Source: Metaphire vulgaris (Eukaryota > Annelida > Clitellata > Crassiclitellata > Megascolecidae). From it: a DNA stretch of 64,000 nucleotides. This document shows positions 1 to 10,310 of this stretch, one piece after another (within the stretch, counting starts at the first letter, position 1; each line of letters begins with the position of its first letter). The stretch covers positions 9,846,328-9,910,327 of the forward strand of contig CM030851.1 of NCBI GenBank assembly GCA_018105865.1, given 5' to 3'. The notes below the pieces were generated by a model. It did not search any database, was not told the origin of the DNA, and worked only from the letters and a program-made list of their open reading frames with translations. The translations under genes were made by a program, and so were the position numbers.

Positions 1-209
1 GTGGTGGTGGTGTGGTGGTGGTGGTGGTGGTGGTGGTGGTGGTGGTGGTGGTGGTGGTGGTGGTGGTGGTGGTGGTGGTGGTGGTGGTGGTGGTGGTGGT
101 GGTGGTGGTGGTGGTGGTGGTGGTGGTGGTGGTGGTGGTGGTGGTGGTGGTGGTGGTGGTGGTGGTGGTGGTGGTGGTGGTGGTGGTGGTAGTGGTGGTG
201 GTGGTAGTG

Positions 210-240
<31 letters not shown>

Positions 241-247
241 TAGTAGC

Positions 248-296
<49 letters not shown>

Positions 297-297
297 T
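1..297. repeat. Trinucleotide microsatellite (TGG)n passing into (TAG)n
   Basis: An almost uninterrupted TGG run fills about the first 210 bases and changes to a TAG/TAC-type run up to 297. It gives long mono-residue reading frames (Trp or Val) that are not genes. The array is cut by the window edge, so its real length is unknown. Confidence 0.97.
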
Positions 298-2593
298 ATC
301 CCCACAATATATCTCCTAACACCCCGATTGCGTCCATCGTCTACGAGGCCGTCCTCGTAGACGATGGACCAATTATCAATTGCACCTTGTCGTCAACCTG
401 CATATAGCCTCCGACCCTCAGCACTGAGGATGGACGATACCATACCATGCCATACCATATTACCAATTGGCTTCAAATTTAACGTATAAGAAAGACATAC
501 ATTAAAACTCAGCCTGCAAAATTTTTCAGGTCAGTGCTCATGTTGACAAAGTATTACATTGTTATTAAGATTTAATAGTAATTAATTTATTACCAATTTA
601 TATATTTTTAAAATAAATTTATAATTTCCATGGGTGCAGTTGCACTCCCTTGCACCCCTCCTGACGCATGCGGGATCAGCTTGAGACATCGCCTCGCCTT
701 ACACACTTCGTTTATCCCTCCTCTTTTTTGACTTGTCTCCAGTACCTCTTCTAGCCCGTCTTTCTTTGGCTTGACTTATTTCCTCTTTGTTCCTCTGTCT
801 CTTTCTCCTTCTAGGAGTTGTTTTTAAAATTGTCAGTTTTTCTTCTTCTACGCTATTTCTGTCATTCCGTTAACGTCTATTCTTTCTCTCTTCATTATGT
901 CCGATTAAGCACCAGTTCGTTTTGTCTTTCCGTAATACCACCACCCTCGCCTGTTCGTGTCTTTGTCGCTGTGTCTCTGGATGGATCTCTGCATCGCTCG
1001 CTTTGTGTCTCCCGGTTCGTCTATCTCCAATGCCATCTCTTTATGCTGCCGGTGTCTAATATTTATAAGATAATTGTCTCCCGTTTTATTTTATAATTGT
1101 CACAGTAAGACTTCCGCCCATTCGTTTTCAAAACGTTCTTCTGTAATGGATTCTAGTTCATCTGTTATTTTCAGTGTTTGCTATGACCGGTCCTTCTCCT
1201 CTGTTTCCCGCGTAGTCCGCGTAATACTGCGACGGGGACAGAATGACAGAGCGTCTAAATACAGTAACAGCCCGACAGAACGAGTCATTACGTCTAATTG
1301 ATTTTCAATGAAATGTCGCAGTACTTCGAGGCTTCTCGAAACAATGAAACGCGCGCGTTCTATTGTCGCAGTATCGCGGTGTTTATATAGCGCCAGTTTA
1401 CAGTTTCGCCGACAGGCTCTCTCCGGGCAACGGTTGGTTTCGTTACTAGGCAAAAATGCAGACCTCCGGTTTGTATTTCTTAGGCGCGTATAGTCAAACA
1501 CGCGTAATATCATACATACATACACAAGTGTTCCGATGTTTTTCATGTATATGGTTAGGCCTATATCTATTATTCTCGGTATTTAAGTGGGTCACAACGC
1601 TGTAAAATTCTCTCGAATGTGGTTTTCATAGATAGGATGAAAAATCGATCCGATACACAGGGAATCTGATTATTCACAAAACTATAAAAGTTACCCTATA
1701 CAGTTCTTAACTTTCATAACCAAATTTTAAAACTACAAGAGCAGTCAGTCAGCCGTCTTATAAAATATAGCGGGCCTTTATGAGAGCTGGCGGGCCACAG
1801 GTTTCCCGCGGGCCGTGGTGTGGGAACCTCTGTGACAGAAGCTACTGCTTCTGGGTCCATTAATTATTACTGTATTACCCGCTTGGCGTCACGCAGTTTT
1901 AACGGTTACTCTAGTATCGCATTTAACCGGGTTTGTACCCGTCGCACGTCGACGATCGCTCGGCGCAATCGATCAATCATGGGACATCAACATATGGACG
2001 ACACGGGCGCTCGTTCAAGCCTCACACGTCGGTCGGTCGGGCGAGGGGCGACCGACTCACGGTACAAAGGGACGGGGAAACCATATCGATGGCCCCGGGC
2101 AAAAGATGGCAGGCGGCGTCTCGCGATACTACTGCATCGACTTTGACATCGTCGGGCGATGATCGATTCGGTGGCGTTTAACCTCGATTCTGCCCCACTT
2201 CTCTCACCGTCTCTTTCGAGACGATTTCACGGGGCCATTAAACTTCGCGACGGGGCTCTAATGGGCGCGGGGTGGGGGTGGGGGGCGGGGTAGCGGTTGA
2301 AGCGGACTGGGTAAAAATGCTGTTAGTGATAGGAAAAGTGACGTCCAATCGAAAAAATGCGGTAATTAGGTGAGCGACTTATGGAGGCTATAGAGCTCAG
2401 CAGGGAAACAGATGTGTTACGGAGACGTTTTCAGGTAAGAGGTAATTAAAAAAATGGAACGCAATCAAAAGTGAGATTGTGGCAGAAGTTCCAACACGAT
2501 GACTCGGTTAATCGGGATCGAAACGAATTTGTTTAAATATCCAACTCTAACGAATAGTTGCGAATACTATCGGAAATTTCAAACTCATACTGT
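298..2593. other. Intergenic/intronic stretch without a recognisable gene
   Basis: No reading frame here resembles a known protein. Two parts are GC- and CpG-rich compared with the surrounding AT-rich DNA: about 1190-1450, which carries TGTCGCAGTAT-type words in both orientations, and about 1800-2300, which holds TTAATTATTA, several TCGATCGA-like words and a G-rich run at 2262-2295. These could be regulatory DNA of the neighbouring Pax gene or old repeats. The sequence does not decide. Confidence 0.4.
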
Positions 2594-2856
2594 CAGAGGC
2601 GTAGCGAGGGGCAGGGGGCATATGGCTCCGGGCGCCGAGATGGGGAGGCGCCAAAATTGGGTGCTTGGGTAAGTGAAATGCATAATAAATAAGTGCGACG
2701 ACCTTTTTTGCTCGTCAGCACTATATGAAGAGGGGCGCCGTAAGATTTGAGGGGCGCCGAGAACAATGTGACGACCTTTTTTGCTCATCAGTAGTGTTGG
2801 GGGGCGCAAACGGCACACTTTGCCCCCGGGCGCCGTATACCCTCGCTACGCCGCTG
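2594..2856. mobile_element. hAT-like MITE (CAGAGGCGTAGCGAG terminal repeats)
   Basis: The element begins CAGAGGCGTAGCGAGG and ends CCTCGCTACGCCGCTG, which are near-perfect terminal inverted repeats. It is flanked by the 8-bp direct repeats CATACTGT (2586-2593) and CATACAGT (2857-2864), a one-mismatch target-site duplication as expected of hAT elements. It codes for nothing and contains two copies of a GACGACCTTTTTTGCTCRTCAG motif that recurs across the window. Confidence 0.85.
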
Positions 2857-3267
2857 CATACAGTCCACATTAAGTGCGTGCATGAATAAGGGAGCCACAG
2901 CGGCGATGCTTCTGAAAGCGCTATAGAAATTAACGAGCTTTTACTTATATAATAATTGTTGAAACGATGAATGAAACTAAACATCTCCTGTGCTAACTTT
3001 CTTATAGATTAGTTAGTGAAGAAAGGCGAAAAATATAAACATGAATGCTTTGCTCTGTTGAATATGCAATGTTCGATTTTCTTTTGGTTCAAACACCTCT
3101 CTTCACGTGTCGAGGCCCCAACCCTGTGGAAGTCGACATTTTCGGTTTTAACGCCCAACCACTCACTGGCGGTTCAGTTTTTTTGAGGGGGCGTAGTTCG
3201 ATCTCACTATTGCTATTTTGAAAAATCGATATCTGAGACTATACTGTTTATCGAAAGCAGCAAAGTC

Positions 3268-3327
3268 AACAACAACAACAACAACAACAACAAACAACAA
3301 CAACGCTGCCGTCGTCGTCGTCGTCAT
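3268..3327. repeat. (CAA)n / (GTC)n microsatellite
   Basis: AACAACAAC repeats run from about 3268 to 3304 and are followed by a short GTCGTC run. The surrounding 2857-3862 region shows no gene. It also holds a short tandem of a CCATGGGTGGACCCAAC-type unit at 3670-3760. Confidence 0.9.
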
Positions 3328-3669
3328 GACGTAGTTCATTTGAGGTAAACATAGGCGTAAACATGTTAGGTAGCTAGGCTCAAGTCCATCTTTTTGAGAG
3401 GCTAGGGATTGTGACCCCAATTTTTCATCCAATATGGGATGGGGAGGCATATCGACATTTTAGGGTGAAAAGTTATGTAAGTCCTGACAAGCGATAAAAC
3501 TCATTACATCAATTGTCCTGACCTTTCATCCTTTCATCCATTCTCAATTTCTCATACTGTAGATCTCATAATATTACATACCCCCACCCCACAACTAAAC
3601 CCCTACTCGACGGTTTTGCGCAAATTCCACGATCGGTTCCAATCCGAATTGGGGGCCGGGCTGGCGCGT

Positions 3670-3760
3670 GGACCCACCCAACGGGTGGACCCAACTCATG
3701 GGTGGACCCAACCCATGGGTGGACCCAGCCCATGTATGACCCAACCCATGTCTTACCCAA
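3670..3760. repeat. Short tandem repeat, GGGTGGACCCAACCCAT unit
   Basis: Four to five degenerate copies of a ~17-bp unit lie head to tail next to the Pax exon. It is open in several frames and yields WVGSTHG-type low-complexity peptides, which are not a real gene. Confidence 0.8.
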
Positions 3761-3862
3761 CCTACCCAACAAGTTCCAACTCCCAACATGTCCATATCTA
3801 GCTGGACCCTATACGTGACTGCGCCAATGCCTGTGGAGGCGAACGATGTCGTCTGTGCCTAC

Positions 3863-4028
3863 CTTCCCAGGATCTTGCTGACGCAGCCGTGTGAGACGCG
3901 GAGCTGACGGGAAATGTCGCATGGACGTATGCCCTGCTGCGCCAGCTCCACTATCCGCTGCCTCACGAGGTCCGGCAGAGGCCTGCCGTTGACGAAAACG
4001 CCGCCGAGCTGGTTTATGCCGCCGTGAC
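3863..4028 (-). CDS. Pax2/5/8: Pax2/5/8 transcription factor, paired-domain exon (partial gene)
   Basis: The minus strand reads [39 protein letters not shown] and [17 protein letters not shown]: the N-terminal half of a paired DNA-binding domain, covering the beta-turn and first helix-turn-helix (PAI subdomain). [17 protein letters not shown] and KILGR are the Pax2/5/8 signature; Pax1/9, Pax3/7 and Pax6 differ at these places. The 166-bp exon starts inside the first Gly codon after AAG and ends in AG before a GTAGGC donor, so the phase is as expected for a KILGR|YYETG junction. The acceptor lacks a good pyrimidine tract. The following exon (YYETGSIKPG type) is not visible down to base 1, so it lies off the left edge. 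The first exon was not identified upstream. Family role: sequence-specific transcription factor in sensory, excretory and neural development. Confidence 0.92.
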
Positions 4029-4440
4029 CTTCAAAGCGTATATACCGTCAACATATAATTCACTCACTTCGCCGCCGAAAACTGTTTCAGTTAATGAAAT
4101 CTATAAAATCTATAAAATCAAATCTAATCTGATCCAAATCTGTCTCGCGAAAATTCTAGCCGACACTGGTCGAAAAAGTCACGAAGTTTAAGCATTGTAG
4201 ACTAATAATCAGATCTGTGTGTAGCATACATCAATTGTCTGACCTTTTTTTCAATTCTCACGTCTCAAGTTTATTGGCCCCACCCCACCCCACCCGTGAC
4301 CTTCAAAGCGTATATACCGTCAACAAAGTCAGCCGCCGAAAAGTTTTCATTAATGAAATCTATAAAATCTATAAAATCAAATCTAATCTGATCCAAAATG
4401 TCTTTTCAACACTGGTCGAAAAAGTCACGAGTTTAAGCAT
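4022..4440. repeat. Direct duplication of the Pax exon's upstream flank (4022-4190 and 4294-4440)
   Basis: Both copies share CCGTGACCTTCAAAGCGTAT, CGCCGAAAA, AATGAAATCTATAAAATC and ACTGGTCGAAAAAGTCACGA in the same order, about 272 bp apart. The first copy continues into the Pax exon. In the second copy the exon is replaced by a CCCCACCCCACC tract just after the acceptor and first six exon bases. This is a local segmental duplication that stops at the exon boundary. Confidence 0.85.
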
Positions 4441-4528
4441 TGAAATCAGTTCTGGACTTCCAAATGACTCTGCGTTTATTTTGGCATGTACATCTTTACT
4501 TATTAATTATTAAAATTATATAAAAAAA

Positions 4529-4981
4529 AATCTGGACTTCCAATTAAAAGCGTTATTTCCATCTTTATTATTAATTATTTTTATATAAAAAAATAACAGA
4601 ATTCAAAACGGGACAACAGTTACCGATAGCCTAAATGTGTGCAGTTCTACCTTAATAATTAATTAATTAATTAATTAATTAATACCCTAATCTATAAATA
4701 TCTTAATTAACTAATCAATTATTGATATACAAATGACACATTTATGCATTTTGAAGCAATATTTTACAGGCTGCCCACAACCTAATTACGAACATAGCAG
4801 TGTGTGCTAAGGTATTCAGAATTCTAGCACAGCTACAGCTACTCACATTCCTGGAAAGTTCGAGAAGACCTCGGTGATCCCTGCAGGGGGTGGAAGTACA
4901 CGGGCGCCGGAGGACTGGCTGCCAGTTGAAAATACCAAAGATTTGACATTAGAGAAGAATTCAATACAGAAATAATCTGTG
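4529..4981. other. AT-rich non-coding stretch
   Basis: No gene is visible. A (TTAA)n run lies at about 4656-4682. The rest is AT-rich filler up to the next MITE. Confidence 0.6.
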
Positions 4982-5065
4982 TTAACCCCTTAACTGCATG
5001 GGGACCCCGGATATATCCGTCCATTTTAAATTGAGTTACAGTTAAATACCCAGTTAAGGGGTTAA
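4982..5065. mobile_element. piggyBac-type MITE, ~84 bp, TTAACCCCTTAACTG ends
   Basis: Inverted ends TTAACCCCTTAACTG and CAGTTAAGGGGTTAA enclose a core with CCCCGGATATATCC and GAGTTACAGTTAAA. Termini of TTAA+CCC fit the TTAA target site of piggyBac-like elements. A nearly identical copy sits at 33171-33250 and diverged relatives at 28804-28883 and 48678-48827. Confidence 0.75.
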
Positions 5066-5280
5066 ATTAACTGCAAAAGTCTATTTCAAATTCAGACTGC
5101 AGCGGCGAAGTCTATATTCGCCAAGTGAATGTTGCAGAATAAATACATTTTTCAAATTATTGGTAACCATCGTACACTGCTATCGGCTGATTTCCAAGGC
5201 ATTATGTTAGCGGCGCTATAGAAGCTGATTGATTGATTGAATCAACCAGTTTCCATTGCAGTCAACCCTCATTTTTTATT

Positions 5281-5474
5281 CATGGGCGTCCGCAGAAATT
5301 TTTCCAGTGGTGTGCAAGACAGGGTCTTGTGAGAAATGAAATGAAATAAATTTCCAGGGGGGTGCAAAACAAGGTCTTGTGACAAAAGAAACTAGTAATT
5401 TTTCTTTTTTGCATGACCACAATTTTTCCAGGGGGTGCAATTGCATCCCCTTGCACCCCTTCCGGACGCCCATG
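5281..5474. mobile_element. MITE with CATGGGCGTCCG ends and 8-bp TSD
   Basis: Inverted ends CATGGGCGTCCG and CGGACGCCCATG are flanked on both sides by TTTTTATT, a perfect 8-bp target-site duplication typical of hAT insertions. The interior holds repeated TTTCCAGKGGKGTGCAA words and has no coding capacity. A partial relative lies near 628-672. Confidence 0.88.
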
Positions 5475-5654
5475 TTTTTATTATACGGTATCGACCTCCT
5501 CTACCCCATTGATTGATGTTATACTATAGCTAATATTATGATTGGCACAAGACAAATGATTTTTATGAAGCATATAAGTGTTGCATAATTCTAAACGATA
5601 TGATGCATAGCGTTTTTGAAATGGGACCGCTTTCATATTTTGCAGTCTGTTTCT

Positions 5655-6508
5655 GGGGTCAACACATCTATATGTTCATTTTGTTCGCAAAATGTTTTAT
5701 TTGTAGAAAATGTACAGGCCTATTTGTCACGAGGCAAGGCACATCGTAAAATATCGTTTTCATGGTACAGCATATATACACAAGGTGGCTGCAGTAGCCT
5801 AACTATGGTGAGCGGATGGCAGGAAGCATCTCATGCAGCAGCAGCAGCAGCAGGTCACGTGATTGGCCTGTCCCGTCTTCAATGAAGATGATAAAGTCAA
5901 CTTCTGCTGATGAAAAGTCGTGCAACAGTTGCTATGATCGCGCAAAACGAGTTAAGACAATAATTGGCTGCAGTCAACTCCTGCGCACGAAGTTTCTCCA
6001 GACACTTCAAATGTATAGATATAAATTCATATAATCGTGACAGAATTCTTCACAGTGGCACCAACAGTTAACCTGGAAAATGATCGAATTTACGCTCCGA
6101 TTGCGATTGCAACCAAGAAACGCGACATTAGACCTACAGACGAGAGACTGTTTCGGCAAACGCCCAATGTTCAGAAAGTCAGCAATGGTTTCCATTGTTG
6201 TACAGGCCCTAACCAAACTGGGTTGCGTCGGTCTCCCCTTCATTGAGTCGAAAATCAAGGTGAACGACGTCTGCCTATAATGTGACGTTCTGCCGCAGGA
6301 GATGCTTCCTGTTCATCCGCTCGTTTTATGTTTTTTTTTCTGTCGGCGCACGTTTGCCGCTAACACTATGTCCACTGTTTCCAATTTTTATACCATGAAA
6401 ACGATACTTTACGAAGTTTACGATGTGCTTTGTTTCGTGACATACAATTTCTTCAAATAAAACACTTTGCGAACAAACTGAGCATAGGTGGTGTATTGGG
6501 GTTTCTTT
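5655..6508. repeat. Large foldback: inverted arms of ~200 bp around a ~410-bp loop
   Basis: The sequence from about 5655 to 5866 matches, with scattered mismatches, the reverse complement of about 6508 to 6281. Shared words include TTTGTTCGCAAA, GTTTTATTTG, AGGAAGCATCTC and CGTTTTCATGGTA. Transcribed on either strand, it would fold into a long imperfect hairpin. No terminal target-site duplication was recognised, and no protein is evident in the loop. Confidence 0.8.
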
Positions 6509-7190
6509 TTCAGCTGCATTCCTACCGAGTTTGATCAAGATTTGGCAAAATTTGACAAAGTTTTAGCAAAAATAAAAAGGCGCGGGATTTATTGAACCAG
6601 ACCACAGTGCGTAGATGAAATCAAGGAGAGATCGCGCACTAGAATTAAACGGCCCGAAGCTATCGAAGGTCATGAACTCGACAGATTACTTGTAGAATAC
6701 GAAAAAGACATCGATTGTTTGGGGAAAGACGTCATGTCTATACTCGACTTACTTACTTTTAAACTAATGCCTAGAATTATTTCTAGGATCATCAACTGGG
6801 GTGTCGATTGTTCCCTGCTGAAAAAGTAGTCTGACAAGCAAAAAAGGGTCATCCATGGCTCAGATGTGAGGGGGAGTGTTGTGGGAGAGTCAGTCTCAAA
6901 TTCGGGGGCTGTTGGGGTTGTTATAAAATAACGCCTATAGGCAACATTAGCATCAACTTGGAAGAAAAAACAAGGAGAAGGCAACGACCATATCCTTCCC
7001 CTTCCATAGCCAAGCTTTTCAAAAGTCTGGGGTTGGGAGGAGGCTCGAGACTAGCGACCCAATAAAAGCGTTTCTAAGCTAAGCAACTTTAGTCTATATT
7101 ATATTCAAAACTCGTTTGCCTTACAAACAGACTCAGTGGAATAAATGAAATCCGATTGTTCGAAAAAAAAACTCGTAGAAAAACGTTAGA
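6509..7190. other. Non-coding stretch with a dispersed TGACAAGCAAAAAAGG motif
   Basis: No gene is supported. A copy of TGACAAGCAAAAAAGGGTCATC lies at about 6832-6853, in a decayed repeat resembling those at 9.5, 10.3, 11.5 and 63.7 kb. Confidence 0.5.
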
Positions 7191-7237
7191 TCTTCAATCC
7201 GTCTTACATTTTGTGCACGAGTGAAAATATCCCATCA

Positions 7238-7700
7238 TGACGTCACGGTTGTAACAGTTTCTCGACGAACCGATGTACGGTGACTGATACATAACAGGCC
7301 GCGATGATGACGACGACGACAACACGGTCTGCTGCGATAACGAACGATTAGTAGTAGTAGTAGTAGTAGTAGTAGCAGCAGTAGTAGTAGTAGTCGATGA
7401 AGTCAACGAGGACGATGTCGCATGGTCGAGATGCATTGGCTGCTGAAGTGAGTGAGCGAGCCGAGTGCCTCGGTTCACAGAGCGGAACGATTTCTGGAAG
7501 CGGTTCCTGGCGCAGTCGACCGTGACCGCCGTCGACCAATCGCCGTGGCCCGTCGATCGATCGACGGTCGCCATTGGTCGGTTCCAGGAACGACCGCCGA
7601 CCAATCGGGTGATGGCGTCCTGACCGGTGGATTCACTACTCTTGGCTGCGTCGTTTGCACGTCGTGCAGCGGCCGGGAACGCGGGTCCCACCGTCCTCGA
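7238..7700. promoter_or_regulatory. CpG-rich block with CRE and CCAAT motifs, candidate promoter/enhancer
   Basis: A perfect TGACGTCA (CRE) lies at 7238-7245. The CpG-dense part (about 7430-7700) carries CCAAT at 7536-7540 and 7601-7605, ATTGG at 7573-7577, and an 18-bp perfect palindrome CCGTCGATCGATCGACGG at 7550-7567. This GC island stands out in an otherwise AT-rich window and lies upstream of the minus-strand Pax exon, so it could be a Pax promoter or first-exon region. That link is inference. A 193-aa frame across it on the minus strand resembles nothing I know. Confidence 0.3.
7349..7394. repeat. (TAG/CAG)n microsatellite
   Basis: A TAG repeat interrupted by two CAG units, next to the CpG-rich block. 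Confidence 0.95.
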
Positions 7701-7844
7701 CAAGAGGCCGGGAATAAACAATGGACAGTATTGTAACAAGGCCCACCAAGGCACGAAATGCAGTGGAACATTCATTCCGATCCTGTGCTATATACACCAA
7801 GGCGCCAATGTTAATTCAACGACGATGACAATGCAGATAGCTAT

Positions 7845-8129
<285 letters not shown>

Positions 8130-8238
8130 CACTGGTAATAATGACGCTGACGACTATGATTAAGATAGCGATTTGACGATGCTGATGATGACGATGATGA
8201 TGGTGATTGTTAATTCATCGTCATCGTCATGGTAATCG

Positions 8239-8317
8239 TAATTATCATCGTGATAATTATCTTCGTGATAATTATCATCGTGATAATTATCTTCGTGATA
8301 ATTATCATCGTGATAAT
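8239..8317. repeat. Tandem array of a near-palindromic 16-bp unit (AATTATCWTCGTGAT)
   Basis: Five head-to-tail units alternate AATTATCATCGTGAT and AATTATCTTCGTGAT. Each unit is nearly self-complementary (ATTATCAYGATAAT core), so the array could extrude cruciforms. There are no spacers, so it is not a CRISPR array. Confidence 0.85.
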
Positions 8318-8339
8318 GACGATGACCTGGACGACGTCG

Positions 8340-9060
8340 ATGAAGGCTAACTTTCACGCAGAGACTTTGACATGTATGTCTGTTTAAGTCGCTTTTAGTT
8401 TAGTTCTGCCAAAGTTGTCAATGGAAGCAGCATTGCTGCAGCAATGTCCATAGTCTTGGATAAGCGTGCCATCAATTTTCACAAAATCGCCTTTAAACCT
8501 CCGATGCCTAAAGCTCTCCCACGGCAGACCGCTACAGTAACAGGAACGACCGAAATACACACGTATAGGAAACCCCGGATTTTGAGAGATCAGGGTGTGG
8601 TGGTCAACTGAGTAAGTTTCCAAGGTTCTTATCTGATACTCGAAATGGCTTATCCAACTACAGGTTTTGCACATCTGTCTTCTACGGTACAATAGCTGCC
8701 TGTCGAGCCATTCAATAAGACAGGTGCATTACATTCGTATATATTTACCGTACATACATGTAGGGCCTATATGTTGTTATATATACATACATATACACTG
8801 TATATATAGTATATGTACATTGTTAACAAAACACATTGTGTCAAAATGGGTGGTGAATAGAGAAGCCTGTTAGGCGGGCACAATAGGTCCAACATATCCC
8901 CCATGAAATAGAATGCCTCTATGTCGACGGTGCATAATGCAACGTTCTAACGGTAAATTCAATTTAAGGCTTGATCGTTTGGTTCATCTTCCCTCCCCTA
9001 GTCCCAAAACCTAAATAGACCTACAACAAAACAACAACTCTTTTAATTACTGCAGTGACA
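8340..9060. other. Non-coding stretch, nothing recognised
   Basis: No gene, RNA gene or classified repeat was recognised. A TATATACATACATATACACTGTATATATAG AT-rich patch lies near 8770-8820. Confidence 0.5.
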
Positions 9061-9065
9061 ACAAC

Positions 9066-9226
9066 AACTACTACTACTACTGCTGCTACTGCTGCTACTG
9101 CTGCTGCTGCTACTACTACTACTACTGCTACTACTACTACTGCTGCTACTACTACTACTACTACTGCTGCTACTACTACTACTACTGCTACTACTACTAC
9201 TTGACTGATAGTGTGCTACTACTACT

Positions 9227-9265
<39 letters not shown>
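9066..9265. repeat. (TAC/TGC)n microsatellite
   Basis: A mixed CTA/CTG trinucleotide array about 200 bp long, with one interruption near 9200-9220. Confidence 0.95.
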
Positions 9266-9266
<1 letters not shown>

Positions 9267-9318
9267 GTTCGCACTAATGCACGAACGGAAAGTGCATTCT
9301 CCTCGTTCGCTATAATAC

Positions 9319-9794
9319 CAGTGGCGGCTCCAGGATTGGGCAAGTGAGGGGGCCGTTAGGGTGGAAACTTCTAAGCATGGGAGGCCAACTCTTTGTTGCT
9401 AGATATGTAGTAGTAAATATAGGGTCCAAACAGGCGGGCCACTGATGAGGTCAGGCATTCAATCGGGGGAGGGCCATGCAGTGGCGTAGCGAGGCAAAGT
9501 GCCGCTTGGGGCGAAAATAAACAGTGCCGCCTCCGAAAAATATAGCTACCAACAACAGCCCCAAAAATCTCGACAAGCAAAAAAGGTCGTCGCATTTTGT
9601 AAAATAAAAAATGCTTTTATCTATAAACCCCGAAAATGTTCGTCACCCTCATTCAAATTCCTAAAAATCTTGACAAGTCGCATTTTAGAAATGCATAAAA
9701 ACCCGCCTAAAATGCCGCCCCTATAGAGCAAGTGCCGCCTGGGTCGGTTCGTCCTCACTGCCCCTCCTTCGCTACGCCACTGGTGCCGCCATTG
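9319..9794. mobile_element. hAT-like MITE (CAGTGGCGGCTCC ends) with internal insertion
   Basis: The ends CAGTGGCGGCTCC and GGTGCCGCCATTG are inverted repeats. They are flanked by a perfect 8-bp duplication TATAATAC (9311-9318 and 9795-9802). The left part matches the reverse complement of the element at 34266-34435, so both belong to one family. A second element with its own GTGGCGTAGCGAGG ends (9479-9782) sits inside near the right end. Confidence 0.88.
9479..9782. mobile_element. Nested hAT-like MITE (CAGTGGCGTAGCGAGG ends)
   Basis: It begins CAGTGGCGTAGCGAGG and ends CCTTCGCTACGCCACTG, the same terminal family as the elements at 2594, 33633 and 35149. It contains CGACAAGCAAAAAAGGTCGTC. 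The flanking 8-mers (GGGCCATG and GTGCCGCC) do not match, so nesting is inferred from the ends only. Confidence 0.65.
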
Positions 9795-10142
9795 TATAAT
9801 ACCCCTCGAATGTATCAACGGTTTTGTGCAAATCCCCCGACCGGTCCCAGCCAAAATAGGGGACATGTGCATCTCGTAGCTATACGCCAATGCAGGGCTG
9901 CTTTGTCAATGATAGACAGTATAGGCACTGTGCCTAGAATTTTCGAAGTTTTCATAGGCCTACGAAAGTCAGTTAACGAAGTATTGAAAGAATGCAGTAG
10001 GCCTACGCCACCTAAAATACGGTAGAAATTGCAGATAGAAATCTAATGACGTTTGTAGCACTACACTGTAACAGTCACTGTTACACATTATAATATATGA
10101 GCACTTGAGCTGTGTTACAGTAATTAAGTTAACTTTTCGGCT

Positions 10143-10310
10143 CTTTGGGGGATGCCCATTAATTACGTCAATAAAATACAGTAGGGCGAGGGGTTCGAAA
10201 AGTTTCACAGTTGCTGACAGAGGGAGGGGGTCAAGAGAAGTTGACGTCAACGATTTCATTTTTTACAAATAATCAACAAATAGTAAATTTCATGGAATAC
10301 TATTTATTTT
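10143..10310. repeat. Dispersed repeat, GCCCATTAATTACGTCA family
   Basis: Shares GCCCATTAATTACGTCAA, AGGGGTT-GAAAAGTTT, GGGTCAAGAGAAGTTGAC and ATTTCATGGAATA with a second copy at 32567-32745. A very short inverted version is at 44861-44928. It is probably a non-autonomous DNA transposon family; termini are not resolved in this copy. Confidence 0.7.

Noticed and set aside
1..407. Long poly-Trp and poly-Val reading frames
   Set aside because: They are frames of a TGG/TAG microsatellite.
7194..7775. 193-aa minus-strand open frame as a gene
   Set aside because: Ser/Thr-rich part comes from a TAG/CAG microsatellite and the rest resembles no family. It overlaps a CpG-rich block and other open frames on both strands. 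Kept only as a candidate regulatory region.
8239..8317. CRISPR-like array
   Set aside because: Units are directly adjacent, with no unique spacers, in an animal genome.
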